Shown in pieces: positions 1 through 8,992 of a stretch of DNA of 33,055 bases (positions within the stretch are counted from its first letter, which is position 1; every line of letters starts with the position of its first letter). The position numbers and the translations under genes are program-made. The notes beneath the pieces are model-generated. The model was not told the origin of the DNA and ran no database searches. It saw nothing but the letters and a program-made list of their open reading frames with translations. Origin of the DNA: Flavobacteriaceae bacterium (lineage in GTDB: Bacteria; Bacteroidota; Bacteroidia; Flavobacteriales; Flavobacteriaceae); assembly GCA_947463515.1 (NCBI GenBank), contig CANHRI010000029.1, positions 1-33,055 of the forward strand. The letters run 5' to 3'.

Positions 1-738
1 ACCACAGGACGAGGTATACGTCGTTTTCCGTATACTACTGATATGACGATCAACCCGAGTACATTCGCTACAGTGAACGATAACTTTATCACCGATGCCG
101 ACGGGAATACTACAGTTTCACCCCACAATATTGGTGAGGTTTGGTGTGCCATGCTTTGGGATTTAACCTGGGCTTATGTCGCCAAATATGGGTATGATAA
201 CAATAAATATTCAGGAACTGGTGGAAACAACCGTGTGATGCGATTGGTATTAGATGGATTGAAATTGCAACCCTGTAATCCTTCCTTTATAGAAGGCCGC
301 GATGCTTTAATCGCTGCCGATCAAGCTACCACGGGCGGTGCTGATTATTGTATGATTTGGGAGGTTTTTGCCCGCAGAGGCCTGGGAATCAATGCAAGTT
401 CGGGTAATCGTAACGACTCAGCCGACCAAGTAGAAGATTTTACGCAACCCCTTCCCGGACCCAATTGTACGGCATTGGGGACTTCTATTTTTGAAAATAG
501 CCTTACCTATCGCGTTTATCCCAACCCGGCGACCAACGAGGTGTTTGTAGAACTCCCTAATTATAGCAGTGCGCTGGAAGTTCGTTTAATCGATATCCAC
601 GGTCGTGTGGTGTACCAAGACCAATGGAGCAACGGGACTTTAAACCGAATTCCTATGGGGAACTTACAATCGGGAATGTACATCCTACAAGCTACTGGAG
701 AAAGCATACAAATCACCGAAAAAATCATCAAAAACTAA
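1..738 (+). CDS. Secreted M36 (fungalysin-type) metalloprotease, C-terminal part, with T9SS sorting domain
   Basis: The reading frame is open from base 1 with no start, so this is the 3' end of a longer gene. The first residues (GIRRFPYTTDM), then HNIGEVWCAMLWD and the GGNNRVMRLVLDGLKLQPCNPSF stretch, match the C-terminal half of the catalytic domain of M36 extracellular metalloproteases. The zinc-binding HExxH would lie upstream and is not visible. The last 75 or so residues (from YRVYPNPATNEVFVE to the terminal EKIIKN) form a type A sorting domain of the type IX secretion system, so the protease should cross the outer membrane by T9SS with its tail removed. A hairpin terminator follows at once. 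The family call is strong; the substrate is unknown. Confidence 0.88.
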   Translation, partial: TTGRGIRRFPYTTDMTINPSTFATVNDNFITDADGNTTVSPHNIGEVWCAMLWDLTWAYVAKYGYDNNKYSGTGGNNRVMRLVLDGLKLQPCNPSFIEGRDALIAADQATTGGADYCMIWEVFARRGLGINASSGNRNDSADQVEDFTQPLPGPNCTALGTSIFENSLTYRVYPNPATNEVFVELPNYSSALEVRLIDIHGRVVYQDQWSNGTLNRIPMGNLQSGMYILQATGESIQITEKIIKN

Positions 739-742
739 ATCG

Positions 743-773
743 AAAACGGACCTCAAAAGGGTTCGTTTTTTTT
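743..773. terminator. Hairpin terminator between the M36 protease gene and dxs
   Basis: Arms AACGGACC (745-752) and GGTTCGTT (760-767) pair with one G-U and are followed by a T run to 773 on the plus strand, five bases after the protease stop codon. The same hairpin could stop dxs transcripts that have read through the repeat at 809-884. Confidence 0.75.
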
Positions 774-808
774 GGAGCAACATTTTTTGGTGCATAAATC
801 ACATCCTG

Positions 809-884
809 TCCGGCTTTCCGCTATAGTCCCTCTTGCATCAGGAGCTGCCGCTGCAACTTGCCTACCGGCAGGCAGGTCCGGGCT
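809..884 (-). repeat. Structured intergenic repeat, copy A (3' UTR of dxs)
   Basis: Read on the minus strand it begins AGCCCGGAC, continues with the palindrome GCCTGCCGGTAGGC (860-873), then TGCAGCGGCA (846-855), a variable hairpin and GCGGAAAGCCGGA (809-821). The same blocks in the same order occur at 12047-12147, and a related one at 32856-32950. It begins exactly 11 nt after the dxs stop codon. Repeats with GAAGCGGCA...GCGGAAAGCCCG blocks are, from memory, abundant between genes in Flavobacteriia and may correspond to the Flavo-1 RNA motif; that name is not verified. Short reading frames across it giving LPAGR-type peptides are artefacts. Confidence 0.7.
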
Positions 885-895
885 AAAATTCACGC

Positions 896-2671
896 TTATC
901 TTTCTAAAAGCGTCCCTAAAAACTGCTGAATGGCCATGGGGGTTATACCACATAGTTCCTGCAATTGAGCAATGGTACCGTGCTCAATAAATACATCCGG
1001 TATCCCCAATCGATGTATCGGAAGTTTATAATCATGAGTGGTTACAAATTCGGCAACAGCACTGCCCAATCCGCCTTCAATCGTAGCGTCTTCTAAAGTG
1101 ATTACAACCCGATGCTGCTTACAAAGGGCATGCAAAAGCACTTCGTCTAGTGGTTTTACACACCCAAAATGATACAAACTCACCTTTTCTTTTGAGTCAA
1201 AATCAGCTAAAGCGGCAAGCGCATTATTTCCAATAAAACCCGTTGAAATTATCGCAATATCCGAACCTTGCTGCAGTACCTTTCCTTTTTTATAGTCTAT
1301 TTTTTCAAAGGGTTTTTTCCATTCCAAACCTACGCCACGACCCCGTGGATAGCGAATAGCGATTGGATTTTCTAACCCTAAAGAAGCGGTATACAACAGT
1401 TGGCGCAACTCAACTTCATCCAAAGGCGCTACAATTTCCATATTGGGCACACAGCGCAAATAAGCCAAATCAAAAACACCATGATGGGTAGCGCCGTCTT
1501 CGCCCACCAAACCGGCACGATCCAAACAGAAAATCACGGGTAACTTTTGCAAGGCGACATCGTGAATTACTTGGTCGTAGGCTCTTTGCAAAAAGGTCGA
1601 ATAAATATTGCAAAACACCACCATTCCTTGGGTAGCCATTCCCGCAGCCAATGTCACCGCATGTTGCTCAGCAATCCCCACATCAAAAGCGCGTTCGGGA
1701 AAGGCTTCCATCATATATTTCATCGAACTCCCCGACGGCATGGCAGGGGTAATTCCGATAATCTTGGGATTTTGCTGTGCCAATTCTACCAAGGTATGAC
1801 CGAAAACATCTTGAAATTTGGTAGGCAAATGAGATTCTTCTTTGGTTATGAGTTCGCCCGTAGTCGCATCAAATTTTCCTGGCGCATGGTACTTGACTTG
1901 ATCTTGTTCGGCTTGTAATAAGCCTTTGCCTTTGGTGGTGATGACGTGTAGAAACTTTGGGCCTTTCACCTTTTGCAATCGTTGCAATTCTTTAATTAAA
2001 ATAGGGAAATCATGGCCGTCTATCGGACCCGAATACGCAAAGTTCAACGACTTGATCATGTTGTTTTGCTTCGGGTTCTTTCCTTCTTTCACAGCCGTCA
2101 AATAGGTCTTCAAGGCACCCACACTCGGGTCAATTCCGATCGCATTATCATTCAAAATTACCAAAATATCGGCATCGGTTACGCCCGCATGATTCAGTCC
2201 TTCAAACGCCATTCCGCTAGCAATCGAGGCATCGCCAATTACTGCAATATGCGACCGTTGTTCGCCTTTCAATTGGGAAGCAAGCGCCATCCCCAAAGCC
2301 GCAGAAATCGAAGTGGAGGAGTGGCCTACGCCAAAGGTATCATAGACACTTTCGGAGCGTTTGGGAAATCCCGAAATCCCGCCTTTTTGCCGATTGGTTT
2401 CAAACTGATCCCGGCGACACGTCAAAATTTTATGGCCATAAGCTTGATGCCCTACATCCCACACCAACAAGTCATTGGGCGTATTGTACACATAATGCAA
2501 GGCAATGGTCAATTCGACGACGCCCAAACTCGCCCCCAAATGCCCTTCTTTCACGGCGACTACCCCAATAATTTTTTCACGCAATTCCTGTGCGAGTTGC
2601 TCCAATTGCGGGATATCGAGTTGCCGTAAATCGGCCGGAGATTGAATTTGTGCGAGTAAATATTGCCCCAT
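896..2671 (-). CDS. dxs: 1-deoxy-D-xylulose-5-phosphate synthase
   Basis: Condenses pyruvate and glyceraldehyde 3-phosphate to DXP, the first step of the MEP isoprenoid route, which also feeds thiamine and pyridoxal synthesis. The thiamine-diphosphate site is visible as GDASIASGMAFEGLNHAG followed by LNDNAIGIDPSVGAL; the N-terminal GHLGASLGVVELTIALHYV and the transketolase-like DVGIAEQHAVTLAAGMA and LDRAGLVGEDGATHHGVFDL segments are also present. At 591 residues it is slightly shorter than the E. coli enzyme (620) but complete. The ATG lies 4 nt after a TACCTTTG box (2676-2683), so the mRNA may be leaderless. It is divergent from tadA. Its 3' UTR carries repeat copy A. Confidence 0.95.
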   Translation of the reverse strand: MGQYLLAQIQSPADLRQLDIPQLEQLAQELREKIIGVVAVKEGHLGASLGVVELTIALHYVYNTPNDLLVWDVGHQAYGHKILTCRRDQFETNRQKGGISGFPKRSESVYDTFGVGHSSTSISAALGMALASQLKGEQRSHIAVIGDASIASGMAFEGLNHAGVTDADILVILNDNAIGIDPSVGALKTYLTAVKEGKNPKQNNMIKSLNFAYSGPIDGHDFPILIKELQRLQKVKGPKFLHVITTKGKGLLQAEQDQVKYHAPGKFDATTGELITKEESHLPTKFQDVFGHTLVELAQQNPKIIGITPAMPSGSSMKYMMEAFPERAFDVGIAEQHAVTLAAGMATQGMVVFCNIYSTFLQRAYDQVIHDVALQKLPVIFCLDRAGLVGEDGATHHGVFDLAYLRCVPNMEIVAPLDEVELRQLLYTASLGLENPIAIRYPRGRGVGLEWKKPFEKIDYKKGKVLQQGSDIAIISTGFIGNNALAALADFDSKEKVSLYHFGCVKPLDEVLLHALCKQHRVVITLEDATIEGGLGSAVAEFVTTHDYKLPIHRLGIPDVFIEHGTIAQLQELCGITPMAIQQFLGTLLER

Positions 2672-2675
2672 GAGT

Positions 2676-2683
2676 CAAAGGTA
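2676..2683 (-). promoter_or_regulatory. Promoter -7 box of dxs (TACCTTTG)
   Basis: Matches the Bacteroidetes consensus TAnnTTTG on the minus strand, 4 nt before the dxs ATG. No TTG element was found at the usual 17-23 nt spacing, so the call rests on the -7 box and its position. Confidence 0.55.
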
Positions 2684-2696
2684 CAAATTGAATTCC

Positions 2697-2704
2697 TATT
2701 TTTG
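2697..2704 (+). promoter_or_regulatory. Promoter -7 box of tadA (TATTTTTG)
   Basis: A perfect TAnnTTTG box ending 5 nt before the tadA ATG. It lies only 13 nt from the opposed dxs box, so the two promoters are nearly back to back and could interfere with each other. Confidence 0.6.
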
Positions 2705-2709
2705 TTTTT

Positions 2710-3150
2710 ATGGAACCCATTTTCACCGACGAATACTTTATGAAAAAAGCCTTACTTGAGGCTGAAAATGCTTTTGAAAAAGGTGAAATTCCAGTTGGCG
2801 CGATTATTGTAGTAGAGAATCGGGTCATTGCCCGAAGCCATAATCTCACCGAAATGCTAAACGACGTTACGGCGCATGCTGAAATGCAAGCCATCACCGC
2901 AGCCGCCAATTTTATAGGGGGAAAATACCTCAAAGGGTGCACGTTGTATGTCACATTGGAGCCTTGTCAAATGTGTGCCGGCGCTTTGTATTGGAGTCAA
3001 ATATCCAAAATTGTGTTTGGTGCCCGCGATGAACAACGGGGTTTTATGACCTTAGGCACTCAATTGCATCCTAAAACCGAAGTTATTTCAGGAGTGATGG
3101 CCGAACAATGTGCCCAATTGATGAAAGATTTTTTTAAAAAAAGACGCTAA
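2710..3150 (+). CDS. tadA: tRNA adenosine(34) deaminase TadA / nucleoside deaminase
   Basis: Zinc-dependent deaminase that converts A34 to inosine in the anticodon of tRNA-Arg(ACG). The cytidine-deaminase fold signature is complete: H56-A-E58 supplies the histidine ligand and the catalytic glutamate, and PCQMC (C86, C89) the two cysteine ligands. Length (146 residues) and the N-terminal FMKKALLEAENAFEKGEIPVGA match the TadA family. It is divergent from dxs with a very short leader. Bacteroidetes can carry further members of this superfamily (guanine deaminases), so substrate assignment rests on similarity. Confidence 0.9.
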   Translation: MEPIFTDEYFMKKALLEAENAFEKGEIPVGAIIVVENRVIARSHNLTEMLNDVTAHAEMQAITAAANFIGGKYLKGCTLYVTLEPCQMCAGALYWSQISKIVFGARDEQRGFMTLGTQLHPKTEVISGVMAEQCAQLMKDFFKKRR

Positions 3151-3232
3151 CCTATTTGCGCTACCTAACTCGTTCTTCGCCATTCCGCAACCGACCAACC
3201 TATAAATAAACGTATCTTCATTCACCCATTTT

Positions 3233-6200
3233 ATGAAAACTTTTAAGTTTCTGTCCGTGCTCATGGTCGTAGTGACCCTAGCCGCTTGTTCGAAAAAATC
3301 AGCAGCCGATTTTGATTCCGACCCTATGCTTTTCAAAGCGTACATTGCTGGTTTTACCTCTGGCTTTATTCCTGCGAAATCCGACATTCGGGTGCAACTC
3401 GCCTTCCAAAAAAAGGATTGGAATCCCGAGCAAGAATTGGATGATGATTTATTCTCTATTTCCCCGAGTGTGGATGGAAAGGTGAAAATGTTATCCTCCA
3501 ACACGATTGCCTTTATTCCTGATGAACCTTTGGACCAAAACACCTTGTACCAAGTGACGTTGAATTTGGAGAAACTGACGACTGTTTCCGATGAAAAACT
3601 GCAAGCTTTTAATTTTTCATTCAAAACTATCAAACAAGACTTTATCATTCAAACCCAGGATTTACAGTCGTACAACAAGGATTATTATTACCAATATGGA
3701 ACGATTCGTACTGCAGATGAAATGGATTTTGAGTTAGCTCAAAAAATTCTCAGCGCTACGCAAAATGGGGATGATTTAAAAGTAAAACTCGACAAGGAAA
3801 TGAGTTCACCTACCGAATTCAAATTCCTCATTGACAGCATTCAACGCTATGATGATGAAAGTACCATCACCTTAAAATGGGATGGTGATGATGCCGATGT
3901 TGAAGATCAAGAAGGTTTCGTGGAAATTAAAATCCCTGGGAAAAATCAATTTAAAGTAGTGCATATCACTTCGGGGGATGAAAACAACCAATCGATTTTA
4001 ATCAATTTCTCGGATCCGTTGAAAAAAGACCAAAACTTTACCGGTATGGTCAACATACAAAATACTGACAATTTGAAATTTAGTACGATGGGGAATGTAC
4101 TCAAAGTCTATTTCGACAATGTAGTATCCACAACGAACACTCAAAAAACGTCACAAAACGAAGCCGTAGCCACTGAAGAAGTTGCGGTGGACACAGTTGC
4201 TGCAGTGGTAGACACAACCATGGTCATCGATACATCCGATGAGGTGTCAGATTATGAAGAAGAGGAAGAACCCAAAATGATTTCGGCCAATAAATTAGTA
4301 GAAGTTTTTGCTGGAATCGAAAGTAGTGACGGCTTCAAACTCAAAGAAAACTATACTGAAACGTTGATTTTCGACCCGATCAAGCCTGGGGTGAAATTGG
4401 TGAAAAGTGGAAGCATTCTCCCTAGTTCGAACAATTTAAAAGTGAATTTTGAAGCGGCCAGTTTGAATGCCGTAGATGTAAAAATCTATAAAATTTACAA
4501 GAACAATATTCTTCAATTTTTGCAAGACAACGAACTCAATGGCACGCAAAACTTGCGCCGTGTGAGTCAGCCCATCGCGAAAACCACGTTGCAACTCAAG
4601 CAGAACAATCTCTATAATTACAACAAATGGAATACCTATGCGCTGGATATTTCCAAAATTATCGAACCCGAACCTGGAGCGATTTACCGAGTAGAATTTT
4701 CATTCCGTAAAAAATATGCTTTGTACAAATGTGAAGGCAGTTCGGAGGAATCGTCCAATGAGGAGGAAGAAGAAGAAAATGAAGACGATGTAAATTACAG
4801 TGGCGGTGGCGGCTATTACTATTACTATGAGGAGGATTACAACTGGATGGAAAGTCAAGATCCATGTTCTAGCTATTATTATTACAACACCAAACGCGGC
4901 ACAAATATTCTAGCAACGGATTTAGGCGTGATTGTAAAACGCGGCAATAATAAATCAGTGACTGTTGCTGTAAGTAATATTGTAACGACCGACCCTGAAT
5001 CGGGTGCGAAAGTAGAATTATTCAACTACCAACAACAAAAATTAGCCGAAACCACTACGGATGGCGATGGTATGGCGACTTTCGAATTGACGAAAATGGT
5101 ATACTTCGCGGTAGTTTCCAAAGGCAATCAAAGTACGTATGTCAAGCTGGATGACGAACTTTCATTGTCGGTAAGTAATTTCGATGTTTCGGGTGAAAGT
5201 TTACAAAAAGGGCTGAAAGGCTACATCTATGGTGAACGTGGCGTTTGGCGTCCGGGTGACAACGTGTATTTGTCCTTTATTTTGAATGACAACAACAATA
5301 AACTTCCTGAAAACCATCCCATTAAATTGCGCTTTAATGATCCCAAAGGTAAAACGGTGTATCAAACGGTACAGACTAAAAACGAATTGAACCATTATGC
5401 CTTTACGATTCCTACTGAAGCCGATGCACCCACGGGTAATTGGGAAGCACGGATTAGTGTTGGTGGTGCTCATTTTTATAAAAGCATTAAAATTGAAACC
5501 ATTAAGCCCAACCGCTTAAAAATCAAAAATAGCTTTAATGGCAAAATGCTTTCTACGGGTGAAAAAAACACCAATACCGTTCAAGTGACATGGTTGCATG
5601 GTGCGGTGGCTAAAAATTTGAAAACCGAAGTGCAAGCCAAATTCTCGCAACAAGTTACCACTTTCAAAGGGTATTCGAATTATATTTTTGACGATCCTTC
5701 CCGTAAATTTTCCACAGAAGAAATCAATATTTTCTCGGGAAAAATCAACGAAAATGGGCAGGTTTCAATTCCTATAAATCCGACTATTCAAGGACAAGCA
5801 TCAGGCATGCTTCGCGCGGCATTCATTACCAAAGTCTACGAACAGGGTGGCGATGTCAGTACCGATGTGGCAGCCGTAAATTATTCCCCGTACAAAACCT
5901 ATGTCGGAATAAAAGCACCCGACCCGAATAAATATGGTTTAATTGAAACGGATAAAAACAACCGCTATGAAATCATTTCGGTGAATGAAAACGGGAATCC
6001 CGTTGCGGTGAAAAACTTGGAAGTTCGCGTCTACCGTTTGGAATCGCGTTGGTGGTGGGATGCTTCCAATGAAGATTTATCCAACTACAATACGGCCAAT
6101 GTGACGACTTCGTATAAGTTGTTCCGAATCAACACCGATGCTTCCGGTCGTGGTCAAGTGGTATTTTCTGTACCTGGCGATGACTGGGGGCGCTATTTAG

Positions 6201-8902
6201 TGCGTGTTATCGATCCAACTAGTGGACATGCTTCTGGAACTACAGTATTTTTAGACTATCCGTATTGGTCTTCTCGTTCCCGCAATGTCGATGGTGACGG
6301 CGCTACTGTTTTACGTTTTAATACCGATAAAAAAGAATACGCCGTAGGTGAAACCGCCAAAGTGTTTTTACCTTCCAGTGAAGGGGGACGGGCATTGATT
6401 TCAATTGAAAATGGTTCCAAAGTTCTAAAAACATTATGGGCCAAGACAAAATCGAGTGAAACCACGATTGATGTACCGATTACCGCCGATATGGCGCCGA
6501 ATGTGTACATCAATGTGACCTTATTACAACCGCATGCCTCTACGAAAAACGATGCGCCGATTCGAATGTATGGCGTTGTTCCCATAGGTGTAACCGACAA
6601 GTCAACGGTTTTACAACCCAAATTGGTGATGCCTGAAGTTTTAAAACCCGAGCAAACAGTGAACATCAAAGTAAGTGAGCAACAAGGCAAAGCGATGACC
6701 TATACCATTGCCATTGTGGATGAAGGTTTGTTGGATCTTACCCGTTTCCAAACCCCCAACGCATGGGATGATTTTTACAAACGGGAAGCCTTGGGTGTGC
6801 GTACTTGGGATATTTACAATGATGTGATTGGAGCCTATGGCGGCCGTGTGAATCAGGTTTTCAGTATTGGTGGTGACGCTGATGCAGGCGGTGGAAAATC
6901 GAAAAAAGCGAACCGATTCAAACCTGTGGTCGTATTTTTAGGTCCTTTTAAATTGGAAAAAGGCGCTGAAAAAACCCACCAAATCAAGTTGCCGAAATAC
7001 ATCGGATCGGTTCGCACCATGGTAGTTGCTGCCAATTCCGAGAGCAATGCCTATGGAAGTGTGGAAAAAACGACACCCGTACGCAGTCCGTTGATGGTGT
7101 TGGCTTCATTCCCAAGAAAAGTTACACCTTCTGAACAAGTGACCTTGCCGGTGACGCTTTTCGCTATGGAAAATCAGGTGAAAAATGTAACGGTACAAGT
7201 GAAAACCACTGGCGGCATTGTGATTGCAGGAAAAGCGACACAATCGGTTACTTTTGCGCGTCCCGATGAAAAAATGGCCTTTTTTAATTTAAAAATTGCC
7301 AATGTCATGGGCGTTGGAAAAGTACAAGTGATTGCTACTTCGGGCAAGGAACGCTCGGTTTATGAAATTGAAGTCGATATTTTTAACCCGAATCCAGTAA
7401 CCACTGCTTATACAGATGTAGTTTTAAGTCCGAATTCGAGTAAATCCATCAACTGGAAAACCTTTGGAATTGTGGGAAGTAACAAAGCGGTAGTCGAAAT
7501 TTCGTCCATGCCTACCGTTGATTTTGGTCGCCGAATGGAGTATCTGATTCAGTACCCTCACGGTTGTGTGGAGCAAACGACATCCTCGGTATTTCCACAA
7601 TTGTATTTGATGGATATAATGGATTTAGACACGAGTCGTAAAAATCGTATTCAGCACAATGTCGCCGCAGGAATACAGCGGTTGTCGAAATTCCAAACGG
7701 CGAGTGGTGGTTTGAGTTATTGGCCAGGCAGTAACTATGCCGACGATTGGGGAAGCAGCTATGCGGGGCATTTTATGATTGAAGCGGAGAAAAAAGGGTA
7801 TGCTTTGCCTCCTACGTTTAAAACAAAATGGATTGCTTACCAACAACGGGTTGCCAAACAATGGCGTTTTGAAAGTCATAATGATATTGCACAAGCCTAT
7901 CGCTTGTATACCTTGGCCTTAGCTGGAAACCCTGATTTGGCCTCGATGAACCGTTTGCGAGAAACCCGTGATATATCCAATGAAGCCAAGTTACGTCTTG
8001 CGGCAACTTTTGCCTTATTGAAACAAAATAATGCGGGTATGGCGTTACTTTCTCGTGCTAAAATTGATGAGGAGTATACGGACGAAAACTATTATGACTA
8101 TTATTACGGTTCGCGCGAACGCAATCGTGCTATGGCATTGGAAACGTTGATCCTATTGGGTCAAAAAACACAAGCATTCCAATTGGCCACAAAATTGGCG
8201 AAAAACATGGCTTCAGACGAATGGATGAGTACGCAAACTTCAGCCTACTGCTTGTATGCTATGTCAAAATTTGCGCAATCCAATGGAGGAAAAGGCATGA
8301 ATGTCAATGTGATTCAAAATAGAAAATCGGAGACGATTAATTCGGCAAAATCACTTTCGCAACGTACTTTAATCGTTCAAAACGGATCAAACAGTGTCAC
8401 TTTGAAAAACAATTTGAAGAACACCTTATTTGTTCGTGTCTACAATAGCGGCATTCTACCGGTTGGAAAAGAAAAGACAATGGAGAATAATGTGAAAGCG
8501 TCCTTGGTATTCAAAGATCGAAAAGGCAACAAAATCGACGTGAGTAAAATAACGCAAGGGACCGAATTTATTGCCATAGTGACTTTAACCAACTTGAAGA
8601 ATGATTATGTGGAAAATATTGCCTTGACTCAAATCATTCCGTCTGGATTTGAAATTGTAAACACTCGGTATACCGAATACGGCAATGCAACCGACAACAC
8701 GGTGGATTATATGGATATTCGCGATGACCGCGCCAACTATTATTTTGGCCTAAAAGGGGGAGAAACCCGTACCTTTAAGTTATTATTGAACGCTTCCTAC
8801 CTCGGGAAATACTATTTACCTGGATTACAATGTGAAGCGATGTACGACCATGAATTCATTACCCGAACCAAAGGACAATGGGTGGAAGTGGTTAATGAAT
8901 AG
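3233..8902 (+). CDS. Bacterial alpha-2-macroglobulin family lipoprotein with thioester
   Basis: A 1889-residue envelope protein. The N-terminus is a lipoprotein signal peptide with lipobox LAAC (C19). MG-type beta domains follow, including an MG2-like segment near residues 660-760 (GVWRPGDNVYLSFILND), the alpha-2-macroglobulin core near 1220-1320, and the thioester motif GCVEQ (C1445, Q1448) at the start of the helical TED domain. Bacterial members are thought to trap invading proteases in the periplasm and usually sit beside pbpC, as here, although a transposase gene now separates the two. Oddities are an acidic Val/Thr/Glu-rich tract (about 305-348) and an insert of Glu, Gly and Tyr runs bounded by C500 and C545. 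The function in this organism is inferred. Confidence 0.93.
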   Translation: MKTFKFLSVLMVVVTLAACSKKSAADFDSDPMLFKAYIAGFTSGFIPAKSDIRVQLAFQKKDWNPEQELDDDLFSISPSVDGKVKMLSSNTIAFIPDEPLDQNTLYQVTLNLEKLTTVSDEKLQAFNFSFKTIKQDFIIQTQDLQSYNKDYYYQYGTIRTADEMDFELAQKILSATQNGDDLKVKLDKEMSSPTEFKFLIDSIQRYDDESTITLKWDGDDADVEDQEGFVEIKIPGKNQFKVVHITSGDENNQSILINFSDPLKKDQNFTGMVNIQNTDNLKFSTMGNVLKVYFDNVVSTTNTQKTSQNEAVATEEVAVDTVAAVVDTTMVIDTSDEVSDYEEEEEPKMISANKLVEVFAGIESSDGFKLKENYTETLIFDPIKPGVKLVKSGSILPSSNNLKVNFEAASLNAVDVKIYKIYKNNILQFLQDNELNGTQNLRRVSQPIAKTTLQLKQNNLYNYNKWNTYALDISKIIEPEPGAIYRVEFSFRKKYALYKCEGSSEESSNEEEEEENEDDVNYSGGGGYYYYYEEDYNWMESQDPCSSYYYYNTKRGTNILATDLGVIVKRGNNKSVTVAVSNIVTTDPESGAKVELFNYQQQKLAETTTDGDGMATFELTKMVYFAVVSKGNQSTYVKLDDELSLSVSNFDVSGESLQKGLKGYIYGERGVWRPGDNVYLSFILNDNNNKLPENHPIKLRFNDPKGKTVYQTVQTKNELNHYAFTIPTEADAPTGNWEARISVGGAHFYKSIKIETIKPNRLKIKNSFNGKMLSTGEKNTNTVQVTWLHGAVAKNLKTEVQAKFSQQVTTFKGYSNYIFDDPSRKFSTEEINIFSGKINENGQVSIPINPTIQGQASGMLRAAFITKVYEQGGDVSTDVAAVNYSPYKTYVGIKAPDPNKYGLIETDKNNRYEIISVNENGNPVAVKNLEVRVYRLESRWWWDASNEDLSNYNTANVTTSYKLFRINTDASGRGQVVFSVPGDDWGRYLVRVIDPTSGHASGTTVFLDYPYWSSRSRNVDGDGATVLRFNTDKKEYAVGETAKVFLPSSEGGRALISIENGSKVLKTLWAKTKSSETTIDVPITADMAPNVYINVTLLQPHASTKNDAPIRMYGVVPIGVTDKSTVLQPKLVMPEVLKPEQTVNIKVSEQQGKAMTYTIAIVDEGLLDLTRFQTPNAWDDFYKREALGVRTWDIYNDVIGAYGGRVNQVFSIGGDADAGGGKSKKANRFKPVVVFLGPFKLEKGAEKTHQIKLPKYIGSVRTMVVAANSESNAYGSVEKTTPVRSPLMVLASFPRKVTPSEQVTLPVTLFAMENQVKNVTVQVKTTGGIVIAGKATQSVTFARPDEKMAFFNLKIANVMGVGKVQVIATSGKERSVYEIEVDIFNPNPVTTAYTDVVLSPNSSKSINWKTFGIVGSNKAVVEISSMPTVDFGRRMEYLIQYPHGCVEQTTSSVFPQLYLMDIMDLDTSRKNRIQHNVAAGIQRLSKFQTASGGLSYWPGSNYADDWGSSYAGHFMIEAEKKGYALPPTFKTKWIAYQQRVAKQWRFESHNDIAQAYRLYTLALAGNPDLASMNRLRETRDISNEAKLRLAATFALLKQNNAGMALLSRAKIDEEYTDENYYDYYYGSRERNRAMALETLILLGQKTQAFQLATKLAKNMASDEWMSTQTSAYCLYAMSKFAQSNGGKGMNVNVIQNRKSETINSAKSLSQRTLIVQNGSNSVTLKNNLKNTLFVRVYNSGILPVGKEKTMENNVKASLVFKDRKGNKIDVSKITQGTEFIAIVTLTNLKNDYVENIALTQIIPSGFEIVNTRYTEYGNATDNTVDYMDIRDDRANYYFGLKGGETRTFKLLLNASYLGKYYLPGLQCEAMYDHEFITRTKGQWVEVVNE

Positions 8903-8945
8903 CCTATACCGATAGGTTGAAAAAATTTATAAGCCTAGTTTAACC

Positions 8946-8977
8946 AGACCTAACAGGTTTCGAAACCTGTTAGGTCT
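8946..8977. repeat. REP-like perfect palindrome upstream of the transposase gene
   Basis: Two 16-base arms (AGACCTAACAGGTTTC and its exact reverse complement) meet with no spacer. A near copy with 14-base arms lies just after the transposase gene at 9585-9613. Such single-stranded hairpins are the substrates of REP-associated tyrosine transposases. Confidence 0.9.
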
Positions 8978-8992
8978 ATACTATAAGCCAAT

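Noticed and set aside
753..990. Short frames on both strands giving LPAGR-type peptides
   Set aside because: They arise from translating the palindromic repeat at 860-873; such peptides recur wherever this repeat occurs.
2012..2629. 205-residue open frame on the plus strand
   Set aside because: It lies wholly antisense to the clearly conserved dxs coding region and shows no recognisable domain.
8903..8916. CCTAT/ATAGG hairpin just after the alpha-2-macroglobulin stop as a terminator
   Set aside because: Five pairs only and followed by an A run, not Ts.
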